Part shown: piece by piece, positions 53,272-62,808 of the stretch | Layout: each line of letters starts with the position of its first letter | How positions within the stretch are numbered: the first letter of the stretch is position 1 | Assembly: GCA_002478265.1 (NCBI GenBank) | Contig: DLNC01000026.1 | Span: 1 to 64,000 of the forward strand | DNA: 64,000 nt | From: Syntrophaceae bacterium UBA7520 | GTDB lineage: Bacteria > Desulfobacterota > Syntrophia > Syntrophales > Smithellaceae | Reading direction: 5' to 3' | The notes under the pieces: model-generated | What the model was told of the DNA's origin: nothing | The model's database searches: none | The model's input: the letters and a program-made list of their open reading frames with translations, nothing else | Made by a program: the position numbers and the translations under genes

Positions 53272-53502
53272 GATCTGTTACCTCCTTTTGTTTTGTTTGA
53301 CTTTATTTAATGAAAAATGCGTGCCAAAAAATAAAAAAATTTCAAAAAACATCGTAACATGCTGATAATAAAAGATTATATTGCTGACTGCTGGTCAAGT
53401 TAGCGGCTGATAAATTCCTTTTGCGGAGGAAAATCTGAATGAAACGTTTAAATAAATTGCACGAAATATAAAAGGCCGCAGAGTAAGGAGGTCTCTTGGG
53501 GT

Positions 53503-54180
53503 TTAATTTTTGAGTATTATCCGGGCATCGGCAATGACGCATGACTTTGCACCGCACATGACCGGATTCAGATCAATTGACTCAACAAAATCACGCATTT
53601 CCATGACCAAGCGGGAAAAGCCGAGAATGGTTTTTTTCAGCGCCGAAATGCTGACCGCTTCCTCGCCCCGGTATCCGGCAAGAAGCTTGCGGGCAGCAAG
53701 TTCATTTAGCATATTATCAACATCGCGATTTTTCAGCGGCGCCATTCTCAGAGAAATATCTTTATAAATTTCCACGCCGACACCGCCCATGCCCACCATA
53801 ATCATCGGGCCGAACTGAACATCGTTTTTAGCGCCGATAATCAGCTCCAATCCTTTTACCATCTCCGCGATCAGCATGCCGGCAAAGGCTTCCATTTTTT
53901 GAAACCGCGCGAGCGTGGCCAATAAAGTTTTTTCGTCCTTGATGCCAACGACCACGCCTTTCACATCCGACTTATGCACAATGGCGGGCGAAACGATTTT
54001 CGCCACTACAGGGTAACCGATTTTGCGGACAACAGATAAAGCATCAGTGCTGTTTTTCGCCACAGAGTATTTCGGCGTGTCAAAACCGTAAAGGGAAAAT
54101 ATTTTCTGCGCGTCAGGCTCAAGCACCCAGCCCCACTGTTTTGATTTGCGCAAAATCTGCTTTATTTCTTTTTTCAGCAT
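53503..54180 (-). CDS. ADP-forming acyl-CoA synthetase, beta (ATP-grasp) subunit
   Basis: The 225-residue product is an ATP-grasp domain protein: the lid region GYPVVAKIVSPAIVHKSDVKG, an MIMVGMGG segment, and the metal-binding end ESIDLNPVMCG. It matches the beta subunit of nucleoside-diphosphate-forming acetyl/acyl-CoA synthetases, which conserve the energy of an acyl-CoA as ATP. It overlaps the alpha gene by seven bases. In a fermentative or syntrophic anaerobe it would form acetate (or another acid) and ATP. The acyl specificity is unknown. Confidence 0.9.
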   Translation of the reverse strand: MLKKEIKQILRKSKQWGWVLEPDAQKIFSLYGFDTPKYSVAKNSTDALSVVRKIGYPVVAKIVSPAIVHKSDVKGVVVGIKDEKTLLATLARFQKMEAFAGMLIAEMVKGLELIIGAKNDVQFGPMIMVGMGGVGVEIYKDISLRMAPLKNRDVDNMLNELAARKLLAGYRGEEAVSISALKKTILGFSRLVMEMRDFVESIDLNPVMCGAKSCVIADARIILKN

Positions 54181-55541
54181 GGTTTTTTCCTCGCCAGGGC
54201 TTTGGCCATCTGCACCGCTCCCTCGATGGAGGGAGACACTGGTGTGCCGTTTAACTCGAACCCGTCAATCATCATGTTATATTTTTCGACGTGCGGGATA
54301 TACGCGATAATCGGTTTTCTGAACTGTTTTTGCACCTGACTCAGCCGCACACCGATATCCAGCGTAACCCCCGGCAGATATGGCAGAAGCAATACCATAA
54401 TACAGTCGACTTCACGCGTCGCGGAAAGAGTTTTGGCGCAGGTGACAAAATCTTCGTCCACCGCGCTGCCGGTCAAATCAATCGGGTTGCTCAACGACGC
54501 GATAGAACGAATATTGCCGGTCAGTTTCTTTCTTAAATCAGCCTGCATCATTTGCGAAAGCTGCGGCACGGTTAGCTTTGCCCCCGCGCAGGAATCAACC
54601 GCCATCGCGCCGTGACCGCCGCTGCCGGTAATAATGCCGATTTTCCCGTCGATGGGCTGCGTGTAGGAACTTAATACCTCACAAAAAGAAACAAGTTCCT
54701 GTTCGTTGGCCGCCTCAACTATGTTGTGCTGGGCCACAGCCGCGGCGAAGCTGGCATAATCACCCGCGAGCGATGCCGTGTGGCTGGAAACGGCGCGGTG
54801 CCCCTCCTCGCTTTTTCCCGCCTTCATGATGATAACAGGTTTGGGAGAACAGTCCGCCGCCAGCACAAATTCGCGCCCTTCGCCTTCGTTGAATCCCTCC
54901 ACGTAAAAAGCGATAACTTTCGTCGCCGGGTCGGCTAGTAGGTATTTGAGCAAATCAATTTCCCTGATCAAAGCCTTGTTGCCGATGCTGACGGCTTTGG
55001 ACATGCCCACACCCTGCTGCGTGAACTTGATCATCTGATCCACCAGAATACCGCCGCTCTGGCTGACAAAAGCGACATTGCCGGGGCTGGGCTTGATCAT
55101 TCGTTCGATGGGCAGGAAAAACGTATCCACGCGAAACGGCACATACAGGCCCAGGCAGTTCGGCCCGAGAAAAGGAAATTTTGCTTCCTGGGCGATGGCC
55201 ACAACGCGTTCCTGCAGATCGGAGCGCCCGCCTTCGGTAAACCCGCCCGAAATTACCGCCGCAGCTTTCACTCCTGCCCTGATGCAGTCGGTTATGATCG
55301 CGGGCACAAACTCCGCCCGCGCCGCGATAATCGCCAAGTCGATTTTTTTGGGAATATCCGCGACACGCGGATACAGAGTTTCTCCGTGCAGTGTGCCGCC
55401 TTTGGGATTAACGCCAAAAACCTCGACAGGATAACGGTGATTGTTTTTTTCAAAAATCACGTTTGCCGGATGGCGTTGGTTGGTTGCCGAAACGCCGAAT
55501 ACCGCCAGCGTCCGGGGCTCAAATAACGGCTTTAGATTCAT
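54174..55541 (-). CDS. ADP-forming acyl-CoA synthetase, alpha (CoA-binding) subunit
   Basis: The 455-residue product has the CoA-binding domain (FGVSATNQRHPANV, VFGVNPKGG), the ligase-CoA domains with GPNCLGLY and FVSQSGG, and the phospho-His candidate in SSHTASLAGD (H254). It takes the acyl group from CoA to phosphate and passes phosphate to the beta subunit. AAAAAGGAGCATTC precedes ATG 55541. The two-gene arrangement is like the archaeal enzyme; many bacteria have it fused. Product and beta subunit together give the full set of domains. Confidence 0.92.
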   Translation of the reverse strand: MNLKPLFEPRTLAVFGVSATNQRHPANVIFEKNNHRYPVEVFGVNPKGGTLHGETLYPRVADIPKKIDLAIIAARAEFVPAIITDCIRAGVKAAAVISGGFTEGGRSDLQERVVAIAQEAKFPFLGPNCLGLYVPFRVDTFFLPIERMIKPSPGNVAFVSQSGGILVDQMIKFTQQGVGMSKAVSIGNKALIREIDLLKYLLADPATKVIAFYVEGFNEGEGREFVLAADCSPKPVIIMKAGKSEEGHRAVSSHTASLAGDYASFAAAVAQHNIVEAANEQELVSFCEVLSSYTQPIDGKIGIITGSGGHGAMAVDSCAGAKLTVPQLSQMMQADLRKKLTGNIRSIASLSNPIDLTGSAVDEDFVTCAKTLSATREVDCIMVLLLPYLPGVTLDIGVRLSQVQKQFRKPIIAYIPHVEKYNMMIDGFELNGTPVSPSIEGAVQMAKALARKKPC

Positions 55542-55571
55542 GAATGCTCCTTTTTAAAAAAACCGCGTTCA

Positions 55572-56423
55572 TCAATGCCTGCTGATTGGTCCGTCTTCCG
55601 TCATCACCTGGTAAGAATCATCTCGTTTGATAATGAGAAAATTAATCTGCCGGCCGGTTATTCCGCCGGAGCCGCGGTGCGAAAAAAACCTGTCCTGATT
55701 ACAAACGGTGCAAAGGTCTGATACATCGATATTTGCTTCACCAATCCCGCTTTCCACAAGCTGTCGGCGATTGGCCTCGGCCAGATTCAGCGTCCACTTG
55801 CCCGCTTTTTTGCCAGTAGACAAAAAAAGCTCGTGGTTATGAAGATTCAGAAATTCATCCGCGACTACCTTATCTACCTGGTAGCAGCACGGGCCGATAG
55901 AGGGGCCGATTGCCGCCAACATGTCCTGCGGTGAAGAACCGTAATTAGCCCGCAGCAAGCGCACGGCTTTAGCGCTGATGCCCAATGCGCTACCGCGCCA
56001 GCCGGCATGAACCGCCGCAATCACTTTTTTTGCCCGATCAACGATAAATACCGGCACACAATCCGCCGTTTTAACGCAAATTGCCAGATCGGCGCGGTTG
56101 GTTATGATGGCGTCATAATCCAGTTCCGCACGCGAGGAAAAATATCCGCCGTAAGGTTTGACAATAAATATATCGTCCTTATGCACCTGATTGACGACTA
56201 AAAACTGCTCCAGAGAAATGTCAAAAGCCGCGGCCAGCCGCCCCCAATTCTGCAAAACGTGATTGTCTTCGTCTCCTTCCTTAAAGCTCATGTTGAGGCT
56301 TTTATAATCACCCTGCGAAACGCCGCCGCGTCTGGTGCAAAAGGCGTGCGTCAAAAAAGCGCAGCGAGCCAACAGTGATGATTGCAGACATTCTATTTGT
56401 CCCGCTTTAAAAAAGGAAAACAT
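55572..56423 (-). CDS. pgeF: peptidoglycan editing factor PgeF (YfiH family)
   Basis: From ATG 56423 the product is 283 residues. Family motifs are CTRRGGVSQG, KTADCVPVFIVD, AAVHAGWRGSA, and IGPSIGPCCYQV, giving the Cys/His metal or catalytic set. These proteins were annotated as laccases and later shown to hydrolyse misplaced amino acids in peptidoglycan precursors. The start overlaps the rluD stop by one base (TGATG), so translation is coupled. GGAG lies six bases before the ATG. An in-frame TTG just upstream is less likely. Confidence 0.92.
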   Translation of the reverse strand: MFSFFKAGQIECLQSSLLARCAFLTHAFCTRRGGVSQGDYKSLNMSFKEGDEDNHVLQNWGRLAAAFDISLEQFLVVNQVHKDDIFIVKPYGGYFSSRAELDYDAIITNRADLAICVKTADCVPVFIVDRAKKVIAAVHAGWRGSALGISAKAVRLLRANYGSSPQDMLAAIGPSIGPCCYQVDKVVADEFLNLHNHELFLSTGKKAGKWTLNLAEANRRQLVESGIGEANIDVSDLCTVCNQDRFFSHRGSGGITGRQINFLIIKRDDSYQVMTEDGPISRH

Positions 56424-57433
56424 CAAAGCTCCTTTAAGGAGTCTTTCCAGCTTTTGTTAATACCTTCTGACGGATTAACACCGGCAAATTTGCGCAGCGC
56501 CTGACAAAGCTCTTGCAAATCATCCGGCATATCAGCGGCAAAAATTACTCTCTGGCCGGTAAGCGGGTGCAGAAAGGAAATTTTTGCGGCATGCAGCGCC
56601 TGCCGGTTTAATTTTTTCAATGCGTTTTTCACTTCGGAATTTTTAATATCTCGCATTTTCCCCGATCCGCCGTAAACACTGTCGCCAATCACTCCGTAAC
56701 CGCGAGATGATAGGTGCACGCGGATTTGGTGTGTCCGACCCGTCTTTATTTCTACATCAAGTAACGTGGCAATACCATATCTTTCGCGTGCCTTCCAAAA
56801 TGTCAGTGCGTCTTTCCCGCGCTTGCTCTTTGTGGACATTTTTTTACGATCGGTTGCATGGCGGCCCACCGGCAGAAATATTTCTCCGGTATTGCCTTTG
56901 ACATCGCCCCAGACCAGCACCTGGTAAGTTTTGTGCACCTCGTGCTTTTCAAACTGCGCGGAAAGGCTGCGATGCGCCGCATCCGTTTTTGCCGCAACAA
57001 TTAATCCTGATGTTCCTTTATCGAGACGATGCACGATTCCGGGGCGGATAACCCCGCCGATGCCGGAAAGATTCTTACAATGAAAAAGGAGCGCGTTGAC
57101 CAGCGTTTGATCGGGATTGCCTGCGGCCGGATGCACCACCATGCCCGCCGGTTTGTTAACGATAATAATCGCCTCGTCTTCATAAATAATATCCAGCGGG
57201 ATGTCCTGCGCCACGGCAATGGCTTCCTTGACCGGCTTCAGCGTTAGTTCAACAATATCTCCTTCTTTTAATTTTTGGCTGACTTTGGGCGCGAGGCCAT
57301 TGACCAGAACATCGCCTTCTTCCACAACATGCTTTATCTGTGACCGCGACAGACCTGTTTCTTTTTGCACCAAAAACACATCGAGGCGCTGGCCGCTGTC
57401 TGTGCTGTCAATCGTAAAACGAATTATTTTCAC
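56423..57433 (-). CDS. rluD: 23S rRNA pseudouridine synthase RluD-type
   Basis: From GTG 57433 the product is 336 residues. It has an N-terminal S4 RNA-binding domain (LDVFLVQKETGLSRSQIKHVV) and the pseudouridine synthase fold with the catalytic Asp in VHRLDKGTSGLIV, GRTHQIRVHL and LHAAKISFLHPLTG. It modifies large-subunit rRNA, most likely the RluD sites, though family members differ. AGGTAA precedes the GTG by about nine bases, and a longer frame from 57526 would overlap selA. The gene follows selA by 19 bases. Confidence 0.93.
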   Translation of the reverse strand: MKIIRFTIDSTDSGQRLDVFLVQKETGLSRSQIKHVVEEGDVLVNGLAPKVSQKLKEGDIVELTLKPVKEAIAVAQDIPLDIIYEDEAIIIVNKPAGMVVHPAAGNPDQTLVNALLFHCKNLSGIGGVIRPGIVHRLDKGTSGLIVAAKTDAAHRSLSAQFEKHEVHKTYQVLVWGDVKGNTGEIFLPVGRHATDRKKMSTKSKRGKDALTFWKARERYGIATLLDVEIKTGRTHQIRVHLSSRGYGVIGDSVYGGSGKMRDIKNSEVKNALKKLNRQALHAAKISFLHPLTGQRVIFAADMPDDLQELCQALRKFAGVNPSEGINKSWKDSLKEL

Positions 57434-57452
57434 TGCAGCTATTACCTGAAAA

Positions 57453-58868
57453 TTAACCGGAAACAATATTTTTGAGACCCTCGGCAATAAAAACAAATTC
57501 ATCTTCAGAGACGGTGCGCGGGTCAAGCAGGACTTCGTCTTTATCCACGCGCACGATTACCGGCATCTCAAGCGCGCGCAGTTTTTCTTCGATGCGCCCG
57601 GCGGACATCTTTTTGCTTTTGATGCCGATTAAAACCGTGGGAATTTTCTGCGTGGGGAGCGAGCCGCCGCCGGCGGTGGAAAAGCCATCGCGCAGGCTCA
57701 ATTCCAGCCCAGCATAATTTTCTTTCTGTAATTTGTTAAACAGTTTGCGCGCGCGTATTTTGACATCGGCAACAGGTTCGGTCAAGGCTTTCAGCGGGCG
57801 CAGTTTTTTGACCGCCTGCGCGGCATCAAGATAATGCATCAGCGTCGCCTCCAGCGCGGCCAGCGTGAATTTATCTATCCTTAACGCGCGATTGAGAGGA
57901 TTCTTTTTGATTTTGGCGAGTATTTTTTTCCCGCCGACGATGATGCCCGCCTGCGGCCCGCCCAGAAGCTTATCGCCGCTGAAGGTCACCACGTCAACAC
58001 CGGCTTTCAAGACTTCCCGTACTGTGGGTTCGTGCTCCAATCCATAATTTTCTAGATTGATCAGACAGCCGCTGCCCAGATCGTTCATCACCGGTATGCG
58101 CTTCTTTTTGCCTAACGTCACCAGTTCTTCAATTTCCGCCTCTTCAGTAAAACCGATAATGCGGTAATTGCTGGTATGCACCTTCATAATCAGGCCGGTT
58201 TCTTTGTTTATCGCTTTTTCATAATCTTTCAGGCGCGTGCGGTTGGTTGTGCCCACTTCCCGCAGGCGCGTGGCGCTTTTGCTCATCACTTCCGGTATGC
58301 GAAATTCGCCGCCGATTTCAATAAGCTCGCCGCGCGAAACGATCGCTTCTTTGCCTTCCGCCAAAGTGTTGATGACCAAAAGCACCGCTGCGGCGTTGTT
58401 ATTGACAATCAACGCGTCTTCCGCGCCGGTTAAGGCACAAAGTAGGCGGCTGGCATGGTCATAACGCTGTCCGCGCTCGCCCCTTGTTAAATCAAATTCC
58501 AGATTGGAATAACCACGTCCCACTTCATTAATTCTTTGCAGCGCCTCCGGGCACAAAGGCGCGCGTCCTAAATTAGTGTGCAGAATAACGCCTGTTGCAT
58601 TGACCACCCGGCGCAGGTTATATGTGTGCAAATTTTTTATGTTTTGGTAAATTTTCCCGGCGACATCTTTGGCTTCCAGCACTATTGCATCACGTGCGTC
58701 TTTTCTGCCGCCGGTGATTTTCTCCCGCAAGGCCTGCACGGTTTTGCGGCAGATTTCTTTGACCAGCGCGCGCGGCGCCAGCGCGTAAACATCCTGCTTT
58801 TCCAGGAGAAGCAGCAATTCGTCGATTTTCGGCAGCTCTTTCAAAAGTCTCTTTGTTTTTTTATCCAT
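57453..58868 (-). CDS. selA: L-seryl-tRNA(Sec) selenium transferase SelA
   Basis: From ATG 58868 (AGAGGT upstream) the product is 471 residues, normal for SelA. Motifs include VVNATGVILHTNLGRAPL, REVGTTNRTRLKDYE, VMNDLGSGCLI and the PLP-lysine in TFSGDKLLGGPQAG. The enzyme turns seryl-tRNA(Sec) into selenocysteyl-tRNA(Sec) with selenophosphate. selB and selC are not in the window. It supports reading the TGA of flxD at 37332 as selenocysteine. It starts 14 bases after the radical SAM gene stop and is followed by rluD. Confidence 0.97.
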   Translation of the reverse strand: MDKKTKRLLKELPKIDELLLLLEKQDVYALAPRALVKEICRKTVQALREKITGGRKDARDAIVLEAKDVAGKIYQNIKNLHTYNLRRVVNATGVILHTNLGRAPLCPEALQRINEVGRGYSNLEFDLTRGERGQRYDHASRLLCALTGAEDALIVNNNAAAVLLVINTLAEGKEAIVSRGELIEIGGEFRIPEVMSKSATRLREVGTTNRTRLKDYEKAINKETGLIMKVHTSNYRIIGFTEEAEIEELVTLGKKKRIPVMNDLGSGCLINLENYGLEHEPTVREVLKAGVDVVTFSGDKLLGGPQAGIIVGGKKILAKIKKNPLNRALRIDKFTLAALEATLMHYLDAAQAVKKLRPLKALTEPVADVKIRARKLFNKLQKENYAGLELSLRDGFSTAGGGSLPTQKIPTVLIGIKSKKMSAGRIEEKLRALEMPVIVRVDKDEVLLDPRTVSEDEFVFIAEGLKNIVSG

Positions 58869-58882
58869 ACAAGACCTCTTTT

Positions 58883-60145
58883 TTATACGATGCCCGCTTC
58901 TTTGCGGCAATAATCGCGGAAATTATTGACGGCGATAAAGAACTCTCTCATCATAATCACCCACAGATAGCGACCCCAAGGAGTTAAGGATAAATAGGGC
59001 GAAAAATAACGGAAAGCCCGAACTGTTTGAAAAGCGCCTATTTCCTTCCAGAGCGTCTGCGCAAACTTACCTTGATACTTTTCCTCCAGCCGCGCGATGT
59101 CGAGTTTCGTGCTGAACAATTTCATCATGAAATCATAACGCATCCGGTCAGGCAAATCAAAGCTACGCGCGGCCATCAAAGGCAGCTCTTCCTCATCCAG
59201 CAGCTTAATATATTTTTCGATATCAAAGGTGTTGGCATAACAAACGCCGTTCATGTAGCCAATGGCGCCGCTGCCCAGCCCCGCGTATTCATCATACTCA
59301 ACGACGTATTCATCGATCGGCGCTTCCTTGCGCGAAAAACACCAGGCGGAAGAATATTTATATTCTTTTTCCAGGCGGCGCGCGATTAATTTATAGAGAT
59401 TATATTCTTTTTTAAAATCAACTTCACCCATCGTTTTCGCCATAAGCTCCCTTGTAATCTGCGATACCATCAGCGGGTAAAAAGTAACCTGATCAACTTT
59501 TAAATCAAGCAAGACATCCAGATCGGCATTGAGTTCCTGCGGCGTCTGCGCGGGAAGATTAAAAATCATATCAGCGTTTAGTGTGGCAAACGCGCCCTGC
59601 GTTTCTTTCAGCTTTTGGACAATTTCTTCGCCAGAGCCGTATTTATCCCGACGCCCCATTTTTTCAAGCAGTTCGTCATTAAATGTCTGTACGCCAACGG
59701 ATAGCCGATTTACTTTGCACCTTTGCAATATTTTGATGTTTCTTGCGGTTAAATGATCCGGGTTTGTTTCCACGGATATTTCTCTTACATCAAAAATATC
59801 CCGCGCCAGCTGAAGAGTCTGGGCCAATTCATCAATCAGCACTGTCGGCGTGCCGCCACCTACATAAATACCGCTGAATTTATACCCTTTGCCGTGGTAA
59901 AGAGTGATTTCGCGGCGCAGGGCTGAAAAATATTTTTTGGCGCGTGGGGCGGAGAAAAGAACGCGGTGAAAGGAACAATAGGGACAAAGTTCCTCGCAAA
60001 AAGGTATGTGCAGATACAGCAGGCGGGCTTTATTATCTTCGCAGGGAAGAAGGTCAGGCGGCGCGCCCTCTTCAAAGCGCAGCGCGCGGGAAAATTCCTC
60101 TTTAGCTTTCTTGGTGACGATGCGGCTGATGATGGTTTTTATCAA
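58883..60145 (-). CDS. radical SAM protein of the HemN/HemW (coproporphyrinogen oxidase-like) family
   Basis: The product has a radical SAM cluster motif CEELCPYC in HIPFCEELCPYCSFHR, then GGGTPT, SVETNPDHLT, RLSVGVQTFND, and a HemN-type C-terminal region. It could be an oxygen-independent coproporphyrinogen oxidase, a HemW-like heme chaperone, or a related anaerobic enzyme; the Cys order CX3CX2C is kept but the N-terminal HemN extension is missing. The start is uncertain: a long frame opens at 60418 but runs over the divergent def gene. TTG 60145 is my best guess, giving about 420 residues. Selenium metabolism is not implied by the position. Confidence 0.8.
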   Translation of the reverse strand: MIKTIISRIVTKKAKEEFSRALRFEEGAPPDLLPCEDNKARLLYLHIPFCEELCPYCSFHRVLFSAPRAKKYFSALRREITLYHGKGYKFSGIYVGGGTPTVLIDELAQTLQLARDIFDVREISVETNPDHLTARNIKILQRCKVNRLSVGVQTFNDELLEKMGRRDKYGSGEEIVQKLKETQGAFATLNADMIFNLPAQTPQELNADLDVLLDLKVDQVTFYPLMVSQITRELMAKTMGEVDFKKEYNLYKLIARRLEKEYKYSSAWCFSRKEAPIDEYVVEYDEYAGLGSGAIGYMNGVCYANTFDIEKYIKLLDEEELPLMAARSFDLPDRMRYDFMMKLFSTKLDIARLEEKYQGKFAQTLWKEIGAFQTVRAFRYFSPYLSLTPWGRYLWVIMMREFFIAVNNFRDYCRKEAGIV

Positions 60146-60273
60146 GGTTCTTATGCTCTTTCTTTTTTCTCTCTTTTTAACAGCAAATGCCGCCCTTTGG
60201 CAAGCTGTGATTGCTTGAAATAACCGCTTATCGATGCTATATCCGAAACATAAATTAATGCGGTGAAAAACAT

Positions 60274-60834
60274 ATGGCAGAAAAAAGGGTTTTAACTCTC
60301 TGGAATAACGAGGGAGTAAACGAAAATGACGCCACCCTGCTGCGGAAAAAATCGAAAGAATTAAACGTGCCGCTGGACAAAGAAGCGCGCGCCGAAATAC
60401 AGGTCCTGATTGATTCATTCAAAGACCGCGACGATGCCGTCGGATTGGCCGCGCCGCAGATCGGCATCAATAAAAGAATCATCATCTTCCGCAACAAAGG
60501 TAACGAAGAAGGCGGCAAAAAAAGCGCCGGCGACTTCGAAGTGCTCATCAATCCGCGTATCACACAGGCGCGCGGGGAGAAGGTTACAATGGCCGAGGGC
60601 TGCCTGTCCTGCCCGGAAATACAGGTTGAAGTAAGCAGATTCCCGGAGATCAAGGTGCGCGCGTTCAACGCCCAGGGAGAAAAAGTATCCAAACGTTATC
60701 TGGATTTTGTCGCCCGCGTGGTGCAGCATGAAATCGACCACCTCGACGGCAAGCTGATTGTCGATTACGAGGGAAACCTCTACTATCCCGCGGAAAAACA
60801 AGGTTTCTTCGCGAAAATATTCCAGACCGGTTAA
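60274..60834 (+). CDS. def: peptide deformylase
   Basis: The 186-residue product has the three PDF motifs: GLAAPQIG, EGCLSCPE and QHEIDHLDG, giving the metal ligands Cys and two His and the catalytic Glu. It removes formyl groups from new proteins. GAAAAACAT precedes the ATG, so the ribosome-binding site is weak. It is divergent from the radical SAM gene. A longer linker (NKGNEEGGKKSAG) between motifs one and two is a minor variation. No formyltransferase gene follows, unlike the usual def-fmt pair. Confidence 0.95.
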   Translation: MAEKRVLTLWNNEGVNENDATLLRKKSKELNVPLDKEARAEIQVLIDSFKDRDDAVGLAAPQIGINKRIIIFRNKGNEEGGKKSAGDFEVLINPRITQARGEKVTMAEGCLSCPEIQVEVSRFPEIKVRAFNAQGEKVSKRYLDFVARVVQHEIDHLDGKLIVDYEGNLYYPAEKQGFFAKIFQTG

Positions 60835-60955
60835 GCGGTGGAATTTTTTATTTTATAAATCTTGAAATCTCCCCGCTTCTGTTGTAGTAGTCCTCAAGCA
60901 CCAACAACAAATAGCATTTATATTTCAGCGTCTTTCCGCATGGAGAAAATATTCT

Positions 60956-61285
60956 ATGTTTAAAATTCACTGCCCGGAATGCAAAAAATCTTTTTTGTGG
61001 ACGGATGAAATGCCCCTGCAGGGCAAATGCCCCAATCCGGATTGCCGCTGGCAATATAATGTTCACGCCGAACTCAGGAAAAACGTGAATCCGACCGAGG
61101 AAGAGCAAAAAACAAAACCTCTGCTGTGCCCCTTCTGCCAGTCGCAAATCACTTCAAGAATTACCATTTGCCCTAATTGCGGACATATCGTGACGGGCAA
61201 AAGGTATTTTAAAAAAAGCTGGGCATTTCTATACCTTTGCGTGCTGCTGATTATTTTATCTCTTATTCTGAAATATTCTAATTAA
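60956..61285 (+). CDS. zinc-ribbon membrane-anchored protein
   Basis: The 109-residue product has two zinc-ribbon parts, CPECKKSF with CPNPDC and CPFCQSQ with CPNCGH, and a C-terminal membrane helix (about 87-106). Such proteins are thought to bind zinc and face the cytoplasm; the function is unknown. GGAGAAAATATTCT precedes ATG 60956. It ends two bases before gcvT, so it may share the glycine-cleavage transcript. The first motif resembles MJ0042-type finger domains. Confidence 0.8.
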   Translation: MFKIHCPECKKSFLWTDEMPLQGKCPNPDCRWQYNVHAELRKNVNPTEEEQKTKPLLCPFCQSQITSRITICPNCGHIVTGKRYFKKSWAFLYLCVLLIILSLILKYSN

Positions 61286-61287
61286 AA

Positions 61288-62385
61288 ATGGATTTAAAAA
61301 AGACGCCGCTTTACGAAAAACACGTTTTGCTAAATGCCAAAATAATCGATTTCGGCGGCTGGGCGATGCCCGTTCAATACAGCAATGTAATTGAAGAGCA
61401 TCATACAACCCGCACTGCCGCGGCCATTTTTGACATCTGCCACATGGGGGAACTAGAAGTAAAAGGCCCGCGGGCGTTTGATCTGTTGCAGCTTGCCCTC
61501 ACCAGGGATCTTGCCGACCAGAGGTTGGGACAGGTCAAGTTAAGCGCCCTCCTTAATGAAAAGGGCGGCATAATCGACGACCTTACCGTGTATAAAAAAA
61601 GCGATGACTCTTTTATGCTGGTAACTAATGCCACAACTAAGGAGGCGGATTTTTCACAAATTTCGGGCATTCTCAGACAAAAAAGATACGATTGCGTTCT
61701 CGAAGACATCAGCGACAAAACAGGAAAGCTCGATATCCAGGGGCCGCTTTCACAGGAAATTCTGCGGCAATCAATCACTGCAGATTTACAAAATCTTCCT
61801 TATTACCATTTTATAGAAGCAAACGTCATGGATATACCCGCGATCATTTCGCGCAGCGGCTACACCGGCGAAGACGGCTTTGAAATCTATGCGCCAGCCA
61901 AGCAGATCGGCGATATCTGGGAGCGGCTCATGGAAACAGGCAAGGCCTTCGGATTGAAACCCGCGGGACTGGGCGCGCGCGACACGCTGCGGCTGGAAGC
62001 GGGCATGATGCTCAACGGGCAGGATATGACCCGGGAAACAACTCCTCTGGAAGTTCCCTACGGCTGGCTGATTGACTGGAAAAAGGATTTCATCGGCAAA
62101 TCCGCCCTGGAGGAATTGAAAAAGACCGGGCCGGCGAAAAAATTGGTCGGCTTTGAAATGATTGGCCGCGGCATCGCCCGGCACGGCTATAAGGTATTTA
62201 GCGGCAAAAAGGAAATCGGCGTGGTAACTTCCGGCACTTTTTCCCCGACGCTGAACAAAGCCATCGGCCTGGCTTTTCTGGATGTTGATTTCAGCGCGCC
62301 GGAAACTTTCATTGATATCGCCATCCGCGAAACCAAGGCACAGGCAAAGATTGTAAAATTACCTTTCTACAAGAGAAAAAAATAA
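61288..62385 (+). CDS. gcvT: glycine cleavage system T protein (aminomethyltransferase)
   Basis: The 365-residue product matches GcvT: an N-terminal IDFGGWAMPVQYSNV and DICHMGELEV, the folate-site Asp region GLGARDTLRLEAGM, and the C-terminal barrel (SGTFSPTLNKAIGLAF). It releases ammonia and passes the methylene to tetrahydrofolate from the lipoyl arm of GcvH. The gene is two bases after the zinc-ribbon gene and 22 before gcvH. No glycine riboswitch was noticed upstream. In anaerobes the system may run in either direction. Confidence 0.96.
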   Translation: MDLKKTPLYEKHVLLNAKIIDFGGWAMPVQYSNVIEEHHTTRTAAAIFDICHMGELEVKGPRAFDLLQLALTRDLADQRLGQVKLSALLNEKGGIIDDLTVYKKSDDSFMLVTNATTKEADFSQISGILRQKRYDCVLEDISDKTGKLDIQGPLSQEILRQSITADLQNLPYYHFIEANVMDIPAIISRSGYTGEDGFEIYAPAKQIGDIWERLMETGKAFGLKPAGLGARDTLRLEAGMMLNGQDMTRETTPLEVPYGWLIDWKKDFIGKSALEELKKTGPAKKLVGFEMIGRGIARHGYKVFSGKKEIGVVTSGTFSPTLNKAIGLAFLDVDFSAPETFIDIAIRETKAQAKIVKLPFYKRKK

Positions 62386-62407
62386 TATATTATTAAGGAG
62401 AAGGATC

Positions 62408-62806
62408 ATGTCTAAACCTAATCCCGCCGACAGGCTCTATTCCAAAGATCATGAATGGCTCAAAGAGCATGGCGACGGCACGGCGACCATCGGCATCACC
62501 GACTACGCCCAGGAAATGCTCACCGATATCGTTTTTGTCGAACTGCCCAAAATCGGGAAAAAAGTTAAACAGGGCGAGGCAATGGCGGTGGTGGAATCGG
62601 TCAAATCCGTCTCGGAAGTCTACGCGCCGGCCAGCGGTGAAATTACAAAAACCAATACAGCATTGGAAGAAACACCAGAACTTATCAATAAAGACGCGTT
62701 CGGCGAAGGATGGATTGCCGAAATCAAGCTGGCGGACGTATCAGAAATAAAAACACTGCTTGACGCCGCCGCTTACGAAAAACTAATTCAAGAGGAAAAG
62801 CGCTGA
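62408..62806 (+). CDS. gcvH: glycine cleavage system H protein
   Basis: The 132-residue product has the lipoyl-Lys motif VVESVKSVSEVYAP and the H-protein start YSKDHEWLKEHGDG. It carries the aminomethyl group between GcvP, GcvT and the lipoamide dehydrogenase. AAGGAGAAGGATC precedes the ATG. It is two bases from gcvPA. Length is normal. Confidence 0.97.
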   Translation: MSKPNPADRLYSKDHEWLKEHGDGTATIGITDYAQEMLTDIVFVELPKIGKKVKQGEAMAVVESVKSVSEVYAPASGEITKTNTALEETPELINKDAFGEGWIAEIKLADVSEIKTLLDAAAYEKLIQEEKR

Positions 62807-62808
62807 GC